Assembly (NCBI RefSeq): GCF_030272615.1
Contig: NC_081408.1
Span: 342,391,793-342,451,792 of the forward strand
From: Cryptomeria japonica
Taxonomy: Eukaryota; Streptophyta; Pinopsida; Cupressales; Cupressaceae
Reading direction: 5' to 3'
DNA: 60,000 bases
Of this stretch, positions 35,900 through 46,487 are shown one piece after another; the first letter of the stretch is position 1; each line of letters begins with the position of its first letter. The notes under the pieces are model-generated. The model worked only from the letters and a program-made list of their open reading frames with translations. It was not told where the DNA came from and did no database searches. The position numbers and the translations under genes were made by a program.

Positions 35900-36613
35900 A
35901 ATATGAATTATATTTATCCAATCTCACTTTAAGTATGAAATGGATTGAATGAAAATCAAATTCACTTCTTTTGTCGAATTGAGTTTAATATGTATTAAAC
36001 AGTTTGAAATTGAATGCTAGATCTAAGGGTAAATGATGCAAAATTGGTGTAAAATAACATGAACAGTCAACTACATATGTGGTATGCATTTATGAAGCTA
36101 GAATTGAATTAAAGGAACAAAGAGGAACCTATGTCTAAAAATATGGTCTGAAAGTACAGATCAAGGTGGCTTGGGGTGACCCTATCCTCTAGTTGTTGGA
36201 TGCAGGCAAACAAGAAACATTCAAAATTAGAATGGTGCTCAAAATCTTCTCCCACAAAATTTTCAGAAATTTTTTATACAAGGTGGTGTGGGGTGACCTA
36301 TCCTCCACTTTTTGCTCTTGCAAACGTCAAACCTGATCATCATTGTCTCCTCTATTGAAATCTCCGTTTGTAGCTTCTAGATCTATCGCCTACACACAAA
36401 AAGAGGAGAAAAGTTGTTGTTGATAAGGGTTTGCCTGGGTCAAACCCTACGTTTGGAATTAACCCTTGAATTGGAATTGAAACTGAAATGGAATTAAATT
36501 GGAATGGAAAGCTTGCCTTTTGAAGATAAGCCTAGATCTGAATTGAAATGTAATAATTGGAAATTGATACCTTGACGAATCTTTCTTTGAAGTCTTCATG
36601 CCAAGGTTGATGT
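35900..36613 (-). repeat. Element D 5' LTR, inner piece
   Basis: Aligns with 24231-24743 and then 32143-32304. It is cut by insertion of B after 36613. Confidence 0.85.
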
Positions 36614-37742
36614 TGTTGGAATCAATGAACATTGAGAGGGGGGGTGAATCAATGTTCTGCAATTTTTAACCTTATTAACTTGTTCTTTCAACCACTTAAT
36701 GAAAATGAACAAAAGAGAAATGCATAAATACAAAGCAATCAGCAACAACACCATAACACCAAGATTTATACATGGAAAACTCAATTAAGGGAAAAACCAA
36801 AGTGGGACTGAAACCCACAATATTAATATACTATGTTAAAAGTGTATAAATATTACAATGGGGAATGCACATGCATTCAAGCACATTGCCTAGAGCTCAC
36901 TGCTCAAATTATAAAAGGGATACAACCTAGAAGGCTCACTGCCTTACAAATGATTAAAAAGATAATTGGAATGTCTAAACTGAAAGATAGCATCTACAAA
37001 TGTCTGGGTACAATTCTGGTTAAGCACAAAACACTTGATGGCATACTGCTCTGCTACACTACTCTGTTATGTTGTCCTTTAGTATTCCAAAGCAGAAATT
37101 GTTCACTTGCACATGTGAAACTATGCACAATCGATCACAAACACTTCTGACACAACCACTGATACCAAAATGATCATATCCACTGGTCTTTTTATATCCC
37201 CAACATCAAATTAGGTCTTCTACATGTCGGCCTCAAGAACACGGTACAAATGATGAAACGTGTATACCAAGTTGGGTCAATCTGAACTCAAGTGCATATG
37301 CGGACCAAAAATAATTGTGCACACACTTCCCATATGTTGGTTGACCATCCTCAAGCACAAAAACAACCATCAAAACTTATCCACATAATCCGCACAATGA
37401 TTATCCCAAAACGATTGTTGATGAACATTGTTTTATCCAAACACTTGTATACTGAATCTTCTAAATCACTCCAGAATCAACACCAAAGACCACAAAATTG
37501 GAATATGGTACTCCAGACATTGAACTAACTTCCTCTAGCTCTGTAGCACAAGATGTTTAATAGAAATGAACTGCCAACCAAAATATTGCATTTTATCAGG
37601 TGTCCAATTCTATCTCACCAGACCTATCCAAAACTCAATCACTCTTTCGGTATGAACAAATAATGAACTATGGATGGGTGCATTAGCATTATTTTCCTTG
37701 AATGACAACATCTGACTACATATGTAGTGTATCTTGCCAACA
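36614..37742 (-). repeat. 3' LTR of element B
   Basis: On the plus strand begins TGTTGGAATCAATG and ends CTTGCCAACA. The minus-strand U5 motif GATTCACCCCCCC lies at about 36636-36648. Confidence 0.93.
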
Positions 37743-37755
37743 ATCTCCCCCTTTG
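37743..37755 (-). promoter_or_regulatory. Polypurine tract of element B
   Basis: Plus-strand ATCTCCCCCTTTG, that is CAAAGGGGGAGAT on the minus strand, directly before the 3' LTR. It is identical in core to that of C1. Confidence 0.85.
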
Positions 37756-37986
37756 GCAATGATGGCAACAATTAGTGAAAAATGACTAAGTGTCAAACCA
37801 AAACTAAAACACTATACATTGCAACCAAAAATCCAAAATTGAAAAGCTCCAAAGGACTCCCCCTAAGCTTATTACAATATTTTTCACTCTTCTATAGTCT
37901 CCCTTTGACATCAATGGCAAAGATGGGGTTCTGGATGTCAAAATTTAAGACAAAATTCTATATACATATATACACATAGTCCTTAC

Positions 37987-39726
37987 TTACAAAAACTTGA
38001 AAATATCTGCAAAATATTTCTTCAATGAATTCAAGTGGCTATCCCAACCCTTCTTGAGACTCTCCAAGATAGATATGATCTCACTAAATAGGTATGCCTA
38101 CAATTCTGTTGATTTAAGATATGTTGGTTCACTGGCAGCATGAGCATTCTGAGCATTTGTCAAGGCACTAACCATAGTGTCCAACTTAGGAGTAATATGA
38201 TTCTGAAGTTCACTAACTCTACCAATAATTTATTCCTTGTCATTGCTCAAACTCCTGATATTTTCAAGTACGGATATTAATTTAGCTTCATGACTACTCA
38301 CAGAAACTGACAGTGGATCAACTGACTAAGATATCTGGGCAAACTGAGTTTCAAGTTCCTTGGCCTTCTTCTCAATATCCTCAATAAATTTAGACAGTGA
38401 TAGACATGATTTATAAATGTTACCACCTTAGGATAAACCATCTTGCATGCTCTTGACACAAGTATCTAATGTGGCTCTATCATCAGCGATCATCCTCTTC
38501 AACATCCGAAGCCTTTGTGCATTAAACTCATTGTAGACCTTTACCTCAGCAGATTTCTCCAGAGACTCAAAATGAGTATCCACCAAATTTATCACCCTCT
38601 TCAACTGTTTGGATGGAGTGTCAGATGTTTTCTTATAAAATGTGGGCATTAGCTTTTCTAGAATACCATATGCAAGGGTAAGCAACTCACTATCTTCCAT
38701 GTGAGACTTTGGAAAATCCTCACTTGCCTTGGCTTGATAAAATGAACCTAATTGAAGCTTCTAAATAGGACATAGAGTGGCAAGGTTGATTGGGCCTTGA
38801 ACAAAATCTGGATCATCAATGATCTTCTTACCAGTGTCTCTTGCAGTGCCTTTGCCCTCAGTATCAGCTTCAACTTTAACCTCAACCTTCTCCTTCTCTG
38901 CTACCTTCTCTACATCAACCTTAGGCGGGATTGCATCCATAGACGTATCAATAGTGTCAAGTGGAGGATTCTAAGTATCCTCACCCTCATCTTCTTGTTC
39001 TTCACCCTCATCTGCCACATCCTCATCTGTGGCATCTTCTGGATCATTCACCTCTATCTGATCAGTTGTCTCCACTTTCAAAAAAGATGGAGTATCATCC
39101 TTTGACTGAGTTTCCAAACCAGATTTAGGAGTATTATCCCTAGTGGAGTAATATATCTTGTACCCGATCACCATTAAAGCAAATCTGACATCATATTCCA
39201 ATATATCATTGATTGTCATGGCTCTTTGATCAAATTTTGATCTAGTTGCATCTCTAACTATCTGGTTTTTCACAGCCTTTAAGGTAGGTAAGTCATTGAT
39301 TGAGAAAAGACTAGTAAATGCCCTAATAACATTCTTAGTGATCGTGTACAGCTTGTCCAACCACATAAATTCATCATGCATCCTAGTGAGCATGTACCAG
39401 ACCCATTCAGGTTCATCAAATACCAAAAATTTGACATACTGTACAAAACACTTTTCCTCCACCGCTTTGAATTTGGGTTTCAGACCACCAACCTCATCTA
39501 TCATCTATTTGGTGTATAGATTCAACATTTGTGCACTTCCAAGCTCCTCAATATTGCATTGTGTGAAAACCCTAACATCCTCAATATGTAAAATATTGTG
39601 TGGAACGGATGAGAATGCACTCTTCAGATCATCCTCCATGGAAATGAATGGATACTTCTTGAAGTTTGTTCGAGCTCTTTCAGTGATGTCTACGACTAGA
39701 GGGGTTGCAATTCCAGAGGCACTCAT
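37987..39726 (-). pseudogene. Element B ORF2: acidic, coiled-coil accessory protein
   Basis: One minus-strand frame of 580 codons from MSASGIATPLVVDI (39726) to a TAA at 37987-37989, with no frameshift but seven in-frame stops (five are TAG). The N-terminal part is globular, with LYTITKNVIRAFTSL and YDVRFALMVIGYKIYYSTR (about 39200-39150). Then comes a very acidic stretch (NDPEDATDEDVADEGEEQ and following, about 39040-38975), a Lys/Glu-rich linker and a helical C-terminus with heptad-like spacing (from about 38700). No enzyme motif is seen. It sits where envelope-like or extra ORFs lie in some plant LTR elements, between gag and 3' LTR. The layout parallels LINE ORF3. Function unknown. Confidence 0.75.
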
Positions 39727-40189
39727 TTCAAAAATTTCAAAATTCAAACTTGAGAGGTTTCACTGATAAATACATTGACCATCAAATTAGGAAATTCATG
39801 CGGCAAATCTTCTTCATGCTTTCATCTATGGATATTATTCTTGCAAAGCTCTCTCTTCTTCTTCTCTCAAATGCAAAGTGAGAAATGAAGTGATTAAGTC
39901 ACCTTTTATCTTCTGCATATCTAACTTTTAGGTGTAATAAATGCACTTTACCCTAATTCTTCTGGATACCCTGCATACATAGACAATTCTTCAAGAAATC
40001 TTCTACAAATCTTCAAATCTACTCATACATTTCCGAAAATCCTTCAAAAACATCTGCACCACCATAATACAACTTTTGACAATCTTTTGATCTTCCGGCA
40101 CCAACATCTAGCAGGGGAGAAAATATTTGCATGAAGACTCCCCTTAAGCCAAAGGCCTCAATCTAATTCCTGGATGAATTTGCAACACT

Positions 40190-41334
40190 AGAATCAGGTG
40201 CAGACCCGCTTCCAATATCTGAGTCACTCTTCTTGACCCATGTCTTCTTCATTTGATCTCTAATCTCTTCAACTTTCTCTTTCCCCTTTTCATCTGCCTT
40301 CACATTCTTTTTCTTATCTACCAAACCGTTCCTATTCACATTTCTACCTCTGCAAAATCTGGCAATGTGACTGAATTTGTTGCAACTATAGCAAACAACA
40401 TTTCCTTGTCTAGACCTGAAGTTTCCTTGATTTCCTCTTTATCTACACTAGTTAGCAACATGTCCAAACCTACTACATGCATAACATCTGGCATTTATTC
40501 TATTTGTAAAGTTATTCATCATACTTCTACATTCATTTGCCTTATACCTATACTTGTTACATTTAAAGCATTGACCGGAGAAAGATGGACCATTTTGATT
40601 CATTCTATTTATGCATTGACTAGCCATAGGTTCAAATTTATTGCAAACAAAATAGTTACCATTGAACTTATGAGCATTAGGTTGCCTTACCAAAGACCTT
40701 TTAGCTTTGTTCTTCTGATGTTGAGACTTTTGACTGGATCTAGAGCTTTCACCCTTCTCAAATCCAAGACCTCGCTTGTCATCTTCACTCTTCTGACTTT
40801 CAAGCATCTCATTAAGTTTGGTTGAGCTGATTCTAAACTTCTACTTGTACTCATTTGTGCTTCAAGATCATATCTCAGAAGAAGGATCCCCTTTCCAAGC
40901 TCTTCCTTGGTTTCATGCAAGTCATACTCTAGTTGACCATTCTCACAACCAAGTTTGTTGCATTCATCATATCTTTCTTTCAATGACTGAGAAAGATTCT
41001 CCTCATTCTTCTCTCTTTCCTCAATCTCCTTTGTCAATTTCATCACAATGGTTTCCATCTCATTCTTCTAAATTGCATTCTGTCTAGCAAGCTTCTCACA
41101 TTCCTCAGTCTTCTCCTTCAAGGTTTGGTCATTAATGCTTTGGCTCTCTTTCTCCTTCAGCTCATCAACAAGTTCCTTTCTCTTCTCCCTTGACTTGTTC
41201 AACTGATCTTTCAATGACTAGATGAAGTTTTCAGCATCTCTAAGATTCACTTTCATCTGTCGGACCTCTACTTGGGCTTGATCAAGATCCTCAAGTTCAA
41301 CAACAAGCTAATGTTGAATACTACTGGAATCCAT
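40190..41334 (-). pseudogene. Element B ORF1: coiled coil plus four CCHC-type knuckles
   Basis: The minus-strand ATG at 41334 (MDSSSIQH) lies only 54 nt after the primer-binding site. The first part is a long Lys/Glu/Leu coiled coil (LVVELEDLDQAQVEV, EKLARQNAI, KEIEEREKNEENLSQSL). After a frameshift near 40800 a basic region leads to four knuckles: a degenerate FVCNKFEPMASQC, CFKCNKYRYKANEC (His replaced by Tyr), CYACSRFGHVANxC with a TAG inside, and an intact CYSCNKFSHIARFC (about 40390-40350). There is no capsid domain as in a normal Copia Gag. The likely role is packaging of element RNA; several stops make this copy inactive. Confidence 0.8.
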
Positions 41335-41387
41335 TGATTCACCTTCCTAGATCCTCCCCAAGTTGTTAGGCTTCTTCCGAGGAACTA

Positions 41388-41400
41388 GGCTCTAATACCA
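41388..41400 (-). promoter_or_regulatory. Primer-binding site of element B
   Basis: Plus-strand GGCTCTAATACCA, that is TGGTATTAGAGCC on the minus strand, two bases inside the 5' LTR. It resembles the initiator tRNA-Met complement TGGTATCAGAGC. Confidence 0.85.
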
Positions 41401-41402
41401 AT

Positions 41403-42523
41403 TATTGGAATCAATGAACATTGAGAGGGGGGTGAATCAGTGTCCTGTAATTTTTAACCTTATTAACTTGTTCTTTCAACCACTTAATGCAAATGAACAA
41501 AAGAGAAATGTGGAAACACAAAGCAATCAACAACAACACCATAACACTAAGATTTATACATGGAAAACCCAGTTAAGGGAAAAACCACGGTGGGACTGAA
41601 ATCCACAATATTAATATACTCTATTACAAGTATAGAAATATTACAATGGGAAATGTGCATGCATTCAAGCACACTACCTAGAGCTCACTACTCAAATTAC
41701 AAAAGGGCTACAACCCAGAAGGCTCACTGCCTTACAAATTATTACAAAGATAATTGGAATGTTTGAAGTGAAAGATAGCAAATGCCTGGGTACAGTTCAG
41801 GTTAAGCACAAAACACTTGATCACATACTGCTCCGCTACACTATATTGTTCAGATGTCCTTCAGTATTCCGGAGCAAAAATATTTCACTTGCGCACGTGA
41901 AACTGTGCACAATCGATCACAAACACTTCTCACACAACCACCGATACCAAAATGATCATATCCACCAATATTTTATATTTGCAACATCAAATTAAGTCTT
42001 CTACATTTTGGCCTCAATAACACGGTACACATGATGAAACATGTATACCAACTTGGCTCAATTTGAACTCAAATGCATATGCAGACCAAAAATAATTGTC
42101 CACACGCTTCCCATATGTCAGATGACCATCCTCAAACACAAAAAAAACCATCAAAACCGATCCACATAATCCGCACAATGATTGTCTGCACGAGACTGTT
42201 GATGAACATTGTTCTATCCAAACACTTGTATACTTGATCTTCTAACTCACTCCAGAATCAACATCGGAGGCCACCAACCTGGAATATGGTACTCCAGACA
42301 TCCAACTAACTTCCTCTAGCTCCGCAACACAAGATATTTACCAGAAATGAACTGCCAACCAAAATGTTGCATTATGTCAAGTGTCATGTTCTATCTCACC
42401 GGACCTATCCAAAACTCAATCACTCTTTCGGTATGAACAAATCATGAACTACAGATAGGTGCATTAGCATTATTTTCCATCAATGACAACATCTAACTAC
42501 CTGCGCAGTGTCTCTTGCCAACA
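41403..42523 (-). repeat. 5' LTR of element B
   Basis: Matches 36614-37742; the plus-strand left terminus is TATTGGAATC (TG changed to TA) and the right terminus CTTGCCAACA. Confidence 0.92.
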
Positions 42524-43022
42524 AATGTTGTCATATGGAATGTCTTCATAATGTCTTGGCAATGGATTTCATCATGAATGCTTGAAATTTGAACTTGACC
42601 TCTCCTTCATTGCCTCGAATATGATTAATTTCTATCTCACTTGAATTTCATAATTGATCTTGTAAAATTTTAATTGAGAGATGATCAAATGAGGGGGTAA
42701 GGCATGCTTTTATACCTAACCACAACAAAAAGTGTTTTAAATTTTCAAGCAAGTCGATACAGAGAAAGTTTTCTCGCCTCCAAAATATGACCATTCAGGG
42801 GTCCAAATTTGGGCCCTTTTTGGGAGGATAAGGGCACCCAATGTGTCCATGTCTTGTCCATCAGAGCTAAAATTTGGAAAGAGTCCCAAAAAGGTACTAA
42901 AGATGTTCATTTTAGGGTTGTGTGATCATAATAAAAATAGGGTCAGGGCACAAAAGGCTATAATACTAAAGTGAGGCATAGTGAGGATGAAATTGTATAG
43001 AGATATAATTTACGATGTTACA
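42524..43022 (-). repeat. Element D 5' LTR, outer piece
   Basis: Continues the LTR cut by B and matches 32309-32838; ends ACGATGTTACA. Confidence 0.85.
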
Positions 43023-44396
43023 CAAACCTTTTTTGTTTCCACCTATTTTTTGTAGATCTCATCAAAGACTAAGTTTCTTGTCATCACTAGGTCCATTAGG
43101 AACTTGTTGCTCCTCTTTCTCAGGGGTATAATAAATTTAAACTACCTCCTTATTGTGTTTCTCCTCTTTCTCTAGCTACAACTCAATACGGGAGGGTTTC
43201 ATCTCTCTGAAAAATAACACTTATGTTGTAGAAAACCTTCTTTGTCACTAGATCTCAAATATTGTATCTTTTGACACTGACTCCATAGTCAATAAAAATG
43301 CACTTAACAACCTTGATCTTCAACTTAGATATTTTCTCATTTAGCACATGTTTCACAACCAAATACTCTAAGATATCTCATTGAAGGCTTCTTTCCTTAC
43401 CACACCTTCATAAGTGTCTTATCAACAAGTGTTGATGTAGGAGATTACCAAATAGAAGGCAGTGGCTATGACTTCAACCCAAAAAATTTGTTTGAGGCCA
43501 GCACCACTAAGATTACTCATAGGCCTCTCTGTCAATATCATGTTCATCCTCTCCACAACTCCATTCTACTAAGTGGTTTATGGAGTTGTCTTCTACCTAT
43601 CAATCCCATGATCCTTGCAAAACCTATCAAAGTCTGCCAAAAAAACTCGCCACCATTGTCAGTCCTCAAACACTTATCAAAGTTTGCCAAAAAAAACTCA
43701 CCACCATTATCAGTCCTCAAACACTTCATTTGTGTACTAGTTTGATTTTTAACATTAGTCTTAAACTCCTCAAAGTGACTAGAGACCTCATATTTGCTTC
43801 TAAGAAAATCAAAAAATTCCTTCTATTGTAGTTTTCAATGAATGAAATAAAATGCATAGATTATTAATTGAAGAAACATTTATTAGACCAAAAACATCAT
43901 AATGTACCAGATCCAACAATTAAAAGACTTGTGAGAATTCGAATAAAAATGAACACGATTTGTTTACCTTATATGCAATGTTTGTAGAAGTTGAACTCGA
44001 GGTTATAATCATCAAGCCCCTTCTATGAGAATTTATTCTTTGAGGTTTTGAGACCCTTATCACCAATATGACCAAGTATTTGGTGTCATAATAGTTTCTT
44101 CTCCACTAGAAGCTTCGCCTTGTTAGCCCCATTTTTAAACTTGGCAAATTTTAAACTTTTTCATGTAGACCCATGTGTTAACTCCTCCCTAATCAAAGGT
44201 ATCCATAATCATACATTCATGTTGAGTCTCTTGATGTTTTAGAGAAGATTTATTTGTGATATCAATCAAAATCCTCAAGAGCAGTGCTACAACTTGCATA
44301 TCATAGTGTGAACTAATGAACAAGCTACCTTGAAGAAATCTTGTCTCATTAAATGTGATGTTTGCAACATAACAGTAGATATGGTACAAGAGGACT
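43023..44396 (-). pseudogene. E1 integrase remnant
   Basis: On the minus strand a GAG-pre-integrase stretch reads LLWHQILGHIGDKGLK (about 44100-44050) and then LDDYNLEFNFYKHC. The integrase core includes CLRTDNGGEFF, which appears twice because of a local 50-bp tandem duplication (43626-43726). The C-terminal part continues toward 43040, where element D interrupts. Many stops. The order relative to gag and RT remnants supports Copia. Confidence 0.8.
43626..43726. repeat. 50-bp tandem duplication in E1 integrase
   Basis: Units at 43626-43675 and 43676-43726 begin ATCAAAGT(C/T)TGCC and end TCCTCAAACACTT. One extra A makes the second unit 51 bp and shifts the frame. Confidence 0.88.
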
Positions 44397-44407
44397 AGTA
44401 CTATAAT

Positions 44408-44590
44408 ATTGTGTTTGGAGAATATGTTGTTAGAAGCCTATTGGACTCAAACTTTGAAGATCCTAGCTACTATGTCCTACTATCAAACATCTATTACACA
44501 ACTAGAAAATGGGATAATGTGGAAAGGGATACATATCACATCCATACATATAGGAGATCTACACAAAGTTGGATAAATAGACTTAATAGA
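44408..44590 (+). pseudogene. PPR-protein E-motif fragment
   Basis: In the plus frame this reads GEYVVRSLLDSNFEDPSYY, then VLLSNIYYTTRKWDNVER and later RSTQSWI. The pattern GEY....LL......YVLLSNIY....W..V......SWI is the E-motif region that follows the repeats in plant PLS-type pentatricopeptide-repeat proteins (organelle RNA editing). Only about 60 residues are present, without PPR repeats or a DYW domain, so it is a captured fragment and not a gene. It begins at the left edge of the inserted block. Confidence 0.72.
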
Positions 44591-45349
44591 GATGAGGCAT
44601 GTATGACAAATAATTCTCAACAAAATGTCATCTTCTGGAATACAAAAATTATTATCCACTTCCATAGTTCAAAGATTAGCACTCACAGTTGGTTCATCAT
44701 GGTAAACCATCATAACAACTATGCACCATATTCTTATGGAAGTTATTAGTGATGTCAAAGATTTTCTTCAAAATAATATGCACTATAATGAATGAAAAGG
44801 TCGCAATGTCACTCTAATACCATAAAAAAAAAAAAAAATGGTACATGTTAAGAAATTGCCAAATTTAAAGAATTCACCAAACAAAATGGAATTGGCAATT
44901 TGGTTTTGACAGGTCACTCAAACACCTTCGAGGAGTTCTAGCACTAAATCAAATTATCGATAAAATTTGGTATGGATGATCACTCATATTATCGGATTTT
45001 TATCATCATGGGTGAGTTAGCTCATTTGACAAAAATACCAACATATTTCAATTTATAAATGTTTGACAGACTCCCTCGAAGAGATGCAATTCATTAACTC
45101 TCAATAAAATGCAAGTACTCTCTTAGTGCATGCAGATTTTACATGATAATGTTAAAAAAAAAAGTTTCAGAAGCCTTCAAACTTATGCAAGTACCCAACA
45201 CAATGAACATCCCATCTAGTGCTCACTCGGCATCTTTCCAGCTAAGTATTGTAGTTATTGCCAGCTTTGACAATATCAGTATGCTGCTCGTAAAATATCT
45301 CATAACATTTGACAATAATGGATAATTACCTCAGCACAATCTTGGTTTC

Positions 45350-46110
45350 AGGTTAGAGTTTTGTAAAAGTGATTTACATGTCACTTATTATAATTAAAAG
45401 TTTGGTAAATCATCATGGGTGTTTGGGCTTAATTTCTATAGTGATCATTTAGATATGTATCTTAGAGACATATTTCAATTTATGAATGTTTAATCATCAT
45501 GGGTGTTTGGGCTTAATTTCTATAAAAGTTAGGTAATTCTTAACTTCTTTCTAAAAAGGTTGTTATTAGAAGTGATCATTTAGATAGTTATCTTAGGTAG
45601 TTACCTGAGTAGTTATTTAGGTAATTATTCTAGGAAAGTCTATAAATATAAGGCTTGGTTATTATAAAGAGGGGACTCTTACAAAGGGGAGACTATGGAG
45701 AAATTCTTAGAAAAAATGTTTGATGAATTTTGTGTTTACACTTTGTAGAGAAGAGTTCTTGAGATTGTATAATTTTATGGAAATAATAAAAGATGCATTT
45801 AGCCCGTATGTTCTAGATGTGCTTCTTGAGTTATTATTACGAATTTTTCGTATGTCAAATTAGTGATATCTTTCTTCTATGTGCAAATCATTTGTCATCT
45901 ATTGGAATGCTTATAATTCATGCAATTAATGTAATGAAACACAATCAAAGTTTGATATCTAGGTTTGGATGTGCTAGAATTACCCATCTCTTTATATGTT
46001 GAGATCCGCCATCCTTCTTTAATCATCATTGCATGTCAAAACTTATTTTGTGCTTAAACCCCTTATGGTATGTTATCAGATGTGAAATTGCATTTGGTGT
46101 GTGTGTGTCT
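45350..46110 (+). other. LTR-like stretch with promoter and poly(A) signals
   Basis: It contains a duplicated segment CATCATGGGTGTTTGGGCTT (45411 and 45495; 30 bp repeated at 84-bp spacing), a TATA-like CTATAAATATAAGG near 45637 and AATAATAAAAG near 45782. The arrangement resembles U3-R-U5 of a solo LTR, but neither edges nor a target duplication were found. Confidence 0.3.
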
Positions 46111-46487
46111 ATCATTAGGGTTTATATTATTTTTAGTTGTATGCTTTCTCCTTTATGTACTTTCAAGTTAAAAGTATACAAAAATTATAAATACCCTCAT
46201 CATATGAGTGACTGCCCCTCTCAAATGTAGAGGAAGATTGTGATTTTGTTGCAATCTCTCCAACTATTGGCACAGTTGTCATTTCTCTTCTAGAAAACAA
46301 GTTCAATTTCAAAGAAACAATCACAATGACAAATTCCTTTACCAACACACCTCCAAAGCATTTACACCCTTAGGTACTGAAAAATCATGACCATTAGATG
46401 TAGAAGTGGCAAACCTCTTCATAGCTCAACTAACAGTGATGATGAAAAAACATGAGCCCTCTTCTTTGGCTCAACAAAAGTACTATA

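Larger units (their letters stand above)
36614..42523 (-). mobile_element. Element B: non-autonomous Copia-like LTR element
   Basis: LTRs at 36614-37742 and 41403-42523 (about 90% similar by eye); minus-strand polypurine tract at 37743-37755, primer-binding site complement at 41388-41400. The flanking duplication is GATGT (36609-36613) and AATGT (42524-42528), one mismatch; the occupied site matches intact DNA near 32309 in the other LTR of D. The 3.66-kb interior encodes a coiled-coil plus zinc-knuckle protein and a second ORF of unknown function, but no protease, integrase or RT. Its tract GCCAAAGGGGGAGAT, the terminus TGTTGGCA and the U5 motif match C1, so enzymes of that lineage may have mobilised it. 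Confidence 0.92.
24086..43022 (-). mobile_element. Element D: deleted gypsy element, host of C1 and B
   Basis: Two homologous LTRs flank a 3-kb internal region. The left (3') LTR is 24086-24743 plus 32138-32838, split by C1. The right (5') LTR is about 35900-36613 plus 42524-43022, split by B. Shared landmarks include AAGTATGAAATGGATTGAAT, GTGGCTTGGGG and a GGTAAGGCATGCTTT segment. Next to the left LTR, TTTATCCCCCAC (32839-32850) is a minus-strand polypurine tract. The right LTR lacks its last 145 bp or so, the primer-binding site and the start of gag, so a deletion joins LTR to mid-gag. RT, RNase H and integrase are absent. The flanking duplication is not clear. Confidence 0.82.
44397..46487. 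other. 2-kb block inside E1 bounded by a 9-bp direct repeat
   Basis: AGTACTATA occurs at 44397-44405 and 46479-46487. Immediately outside, E1 reads as protease tail on the right (GCTLYRLDGYTI, about 46540-46500) and integrase region on the left. The block itself is not Copia-like: it holds a PPR-gene fragment at its left end and an LTR-like stretch further right. A 9-bp duplication would fit a Mutator-like element carrying gene fragments, but I see no terminal inverted repeats, so the mechanism is open. Confidence 0.45.

Noticed and set aside
44408-44590. A functional PPR gene
   Set aside because: Only the E-motif part is present, without repeats, start context or organelle targeting peptide.
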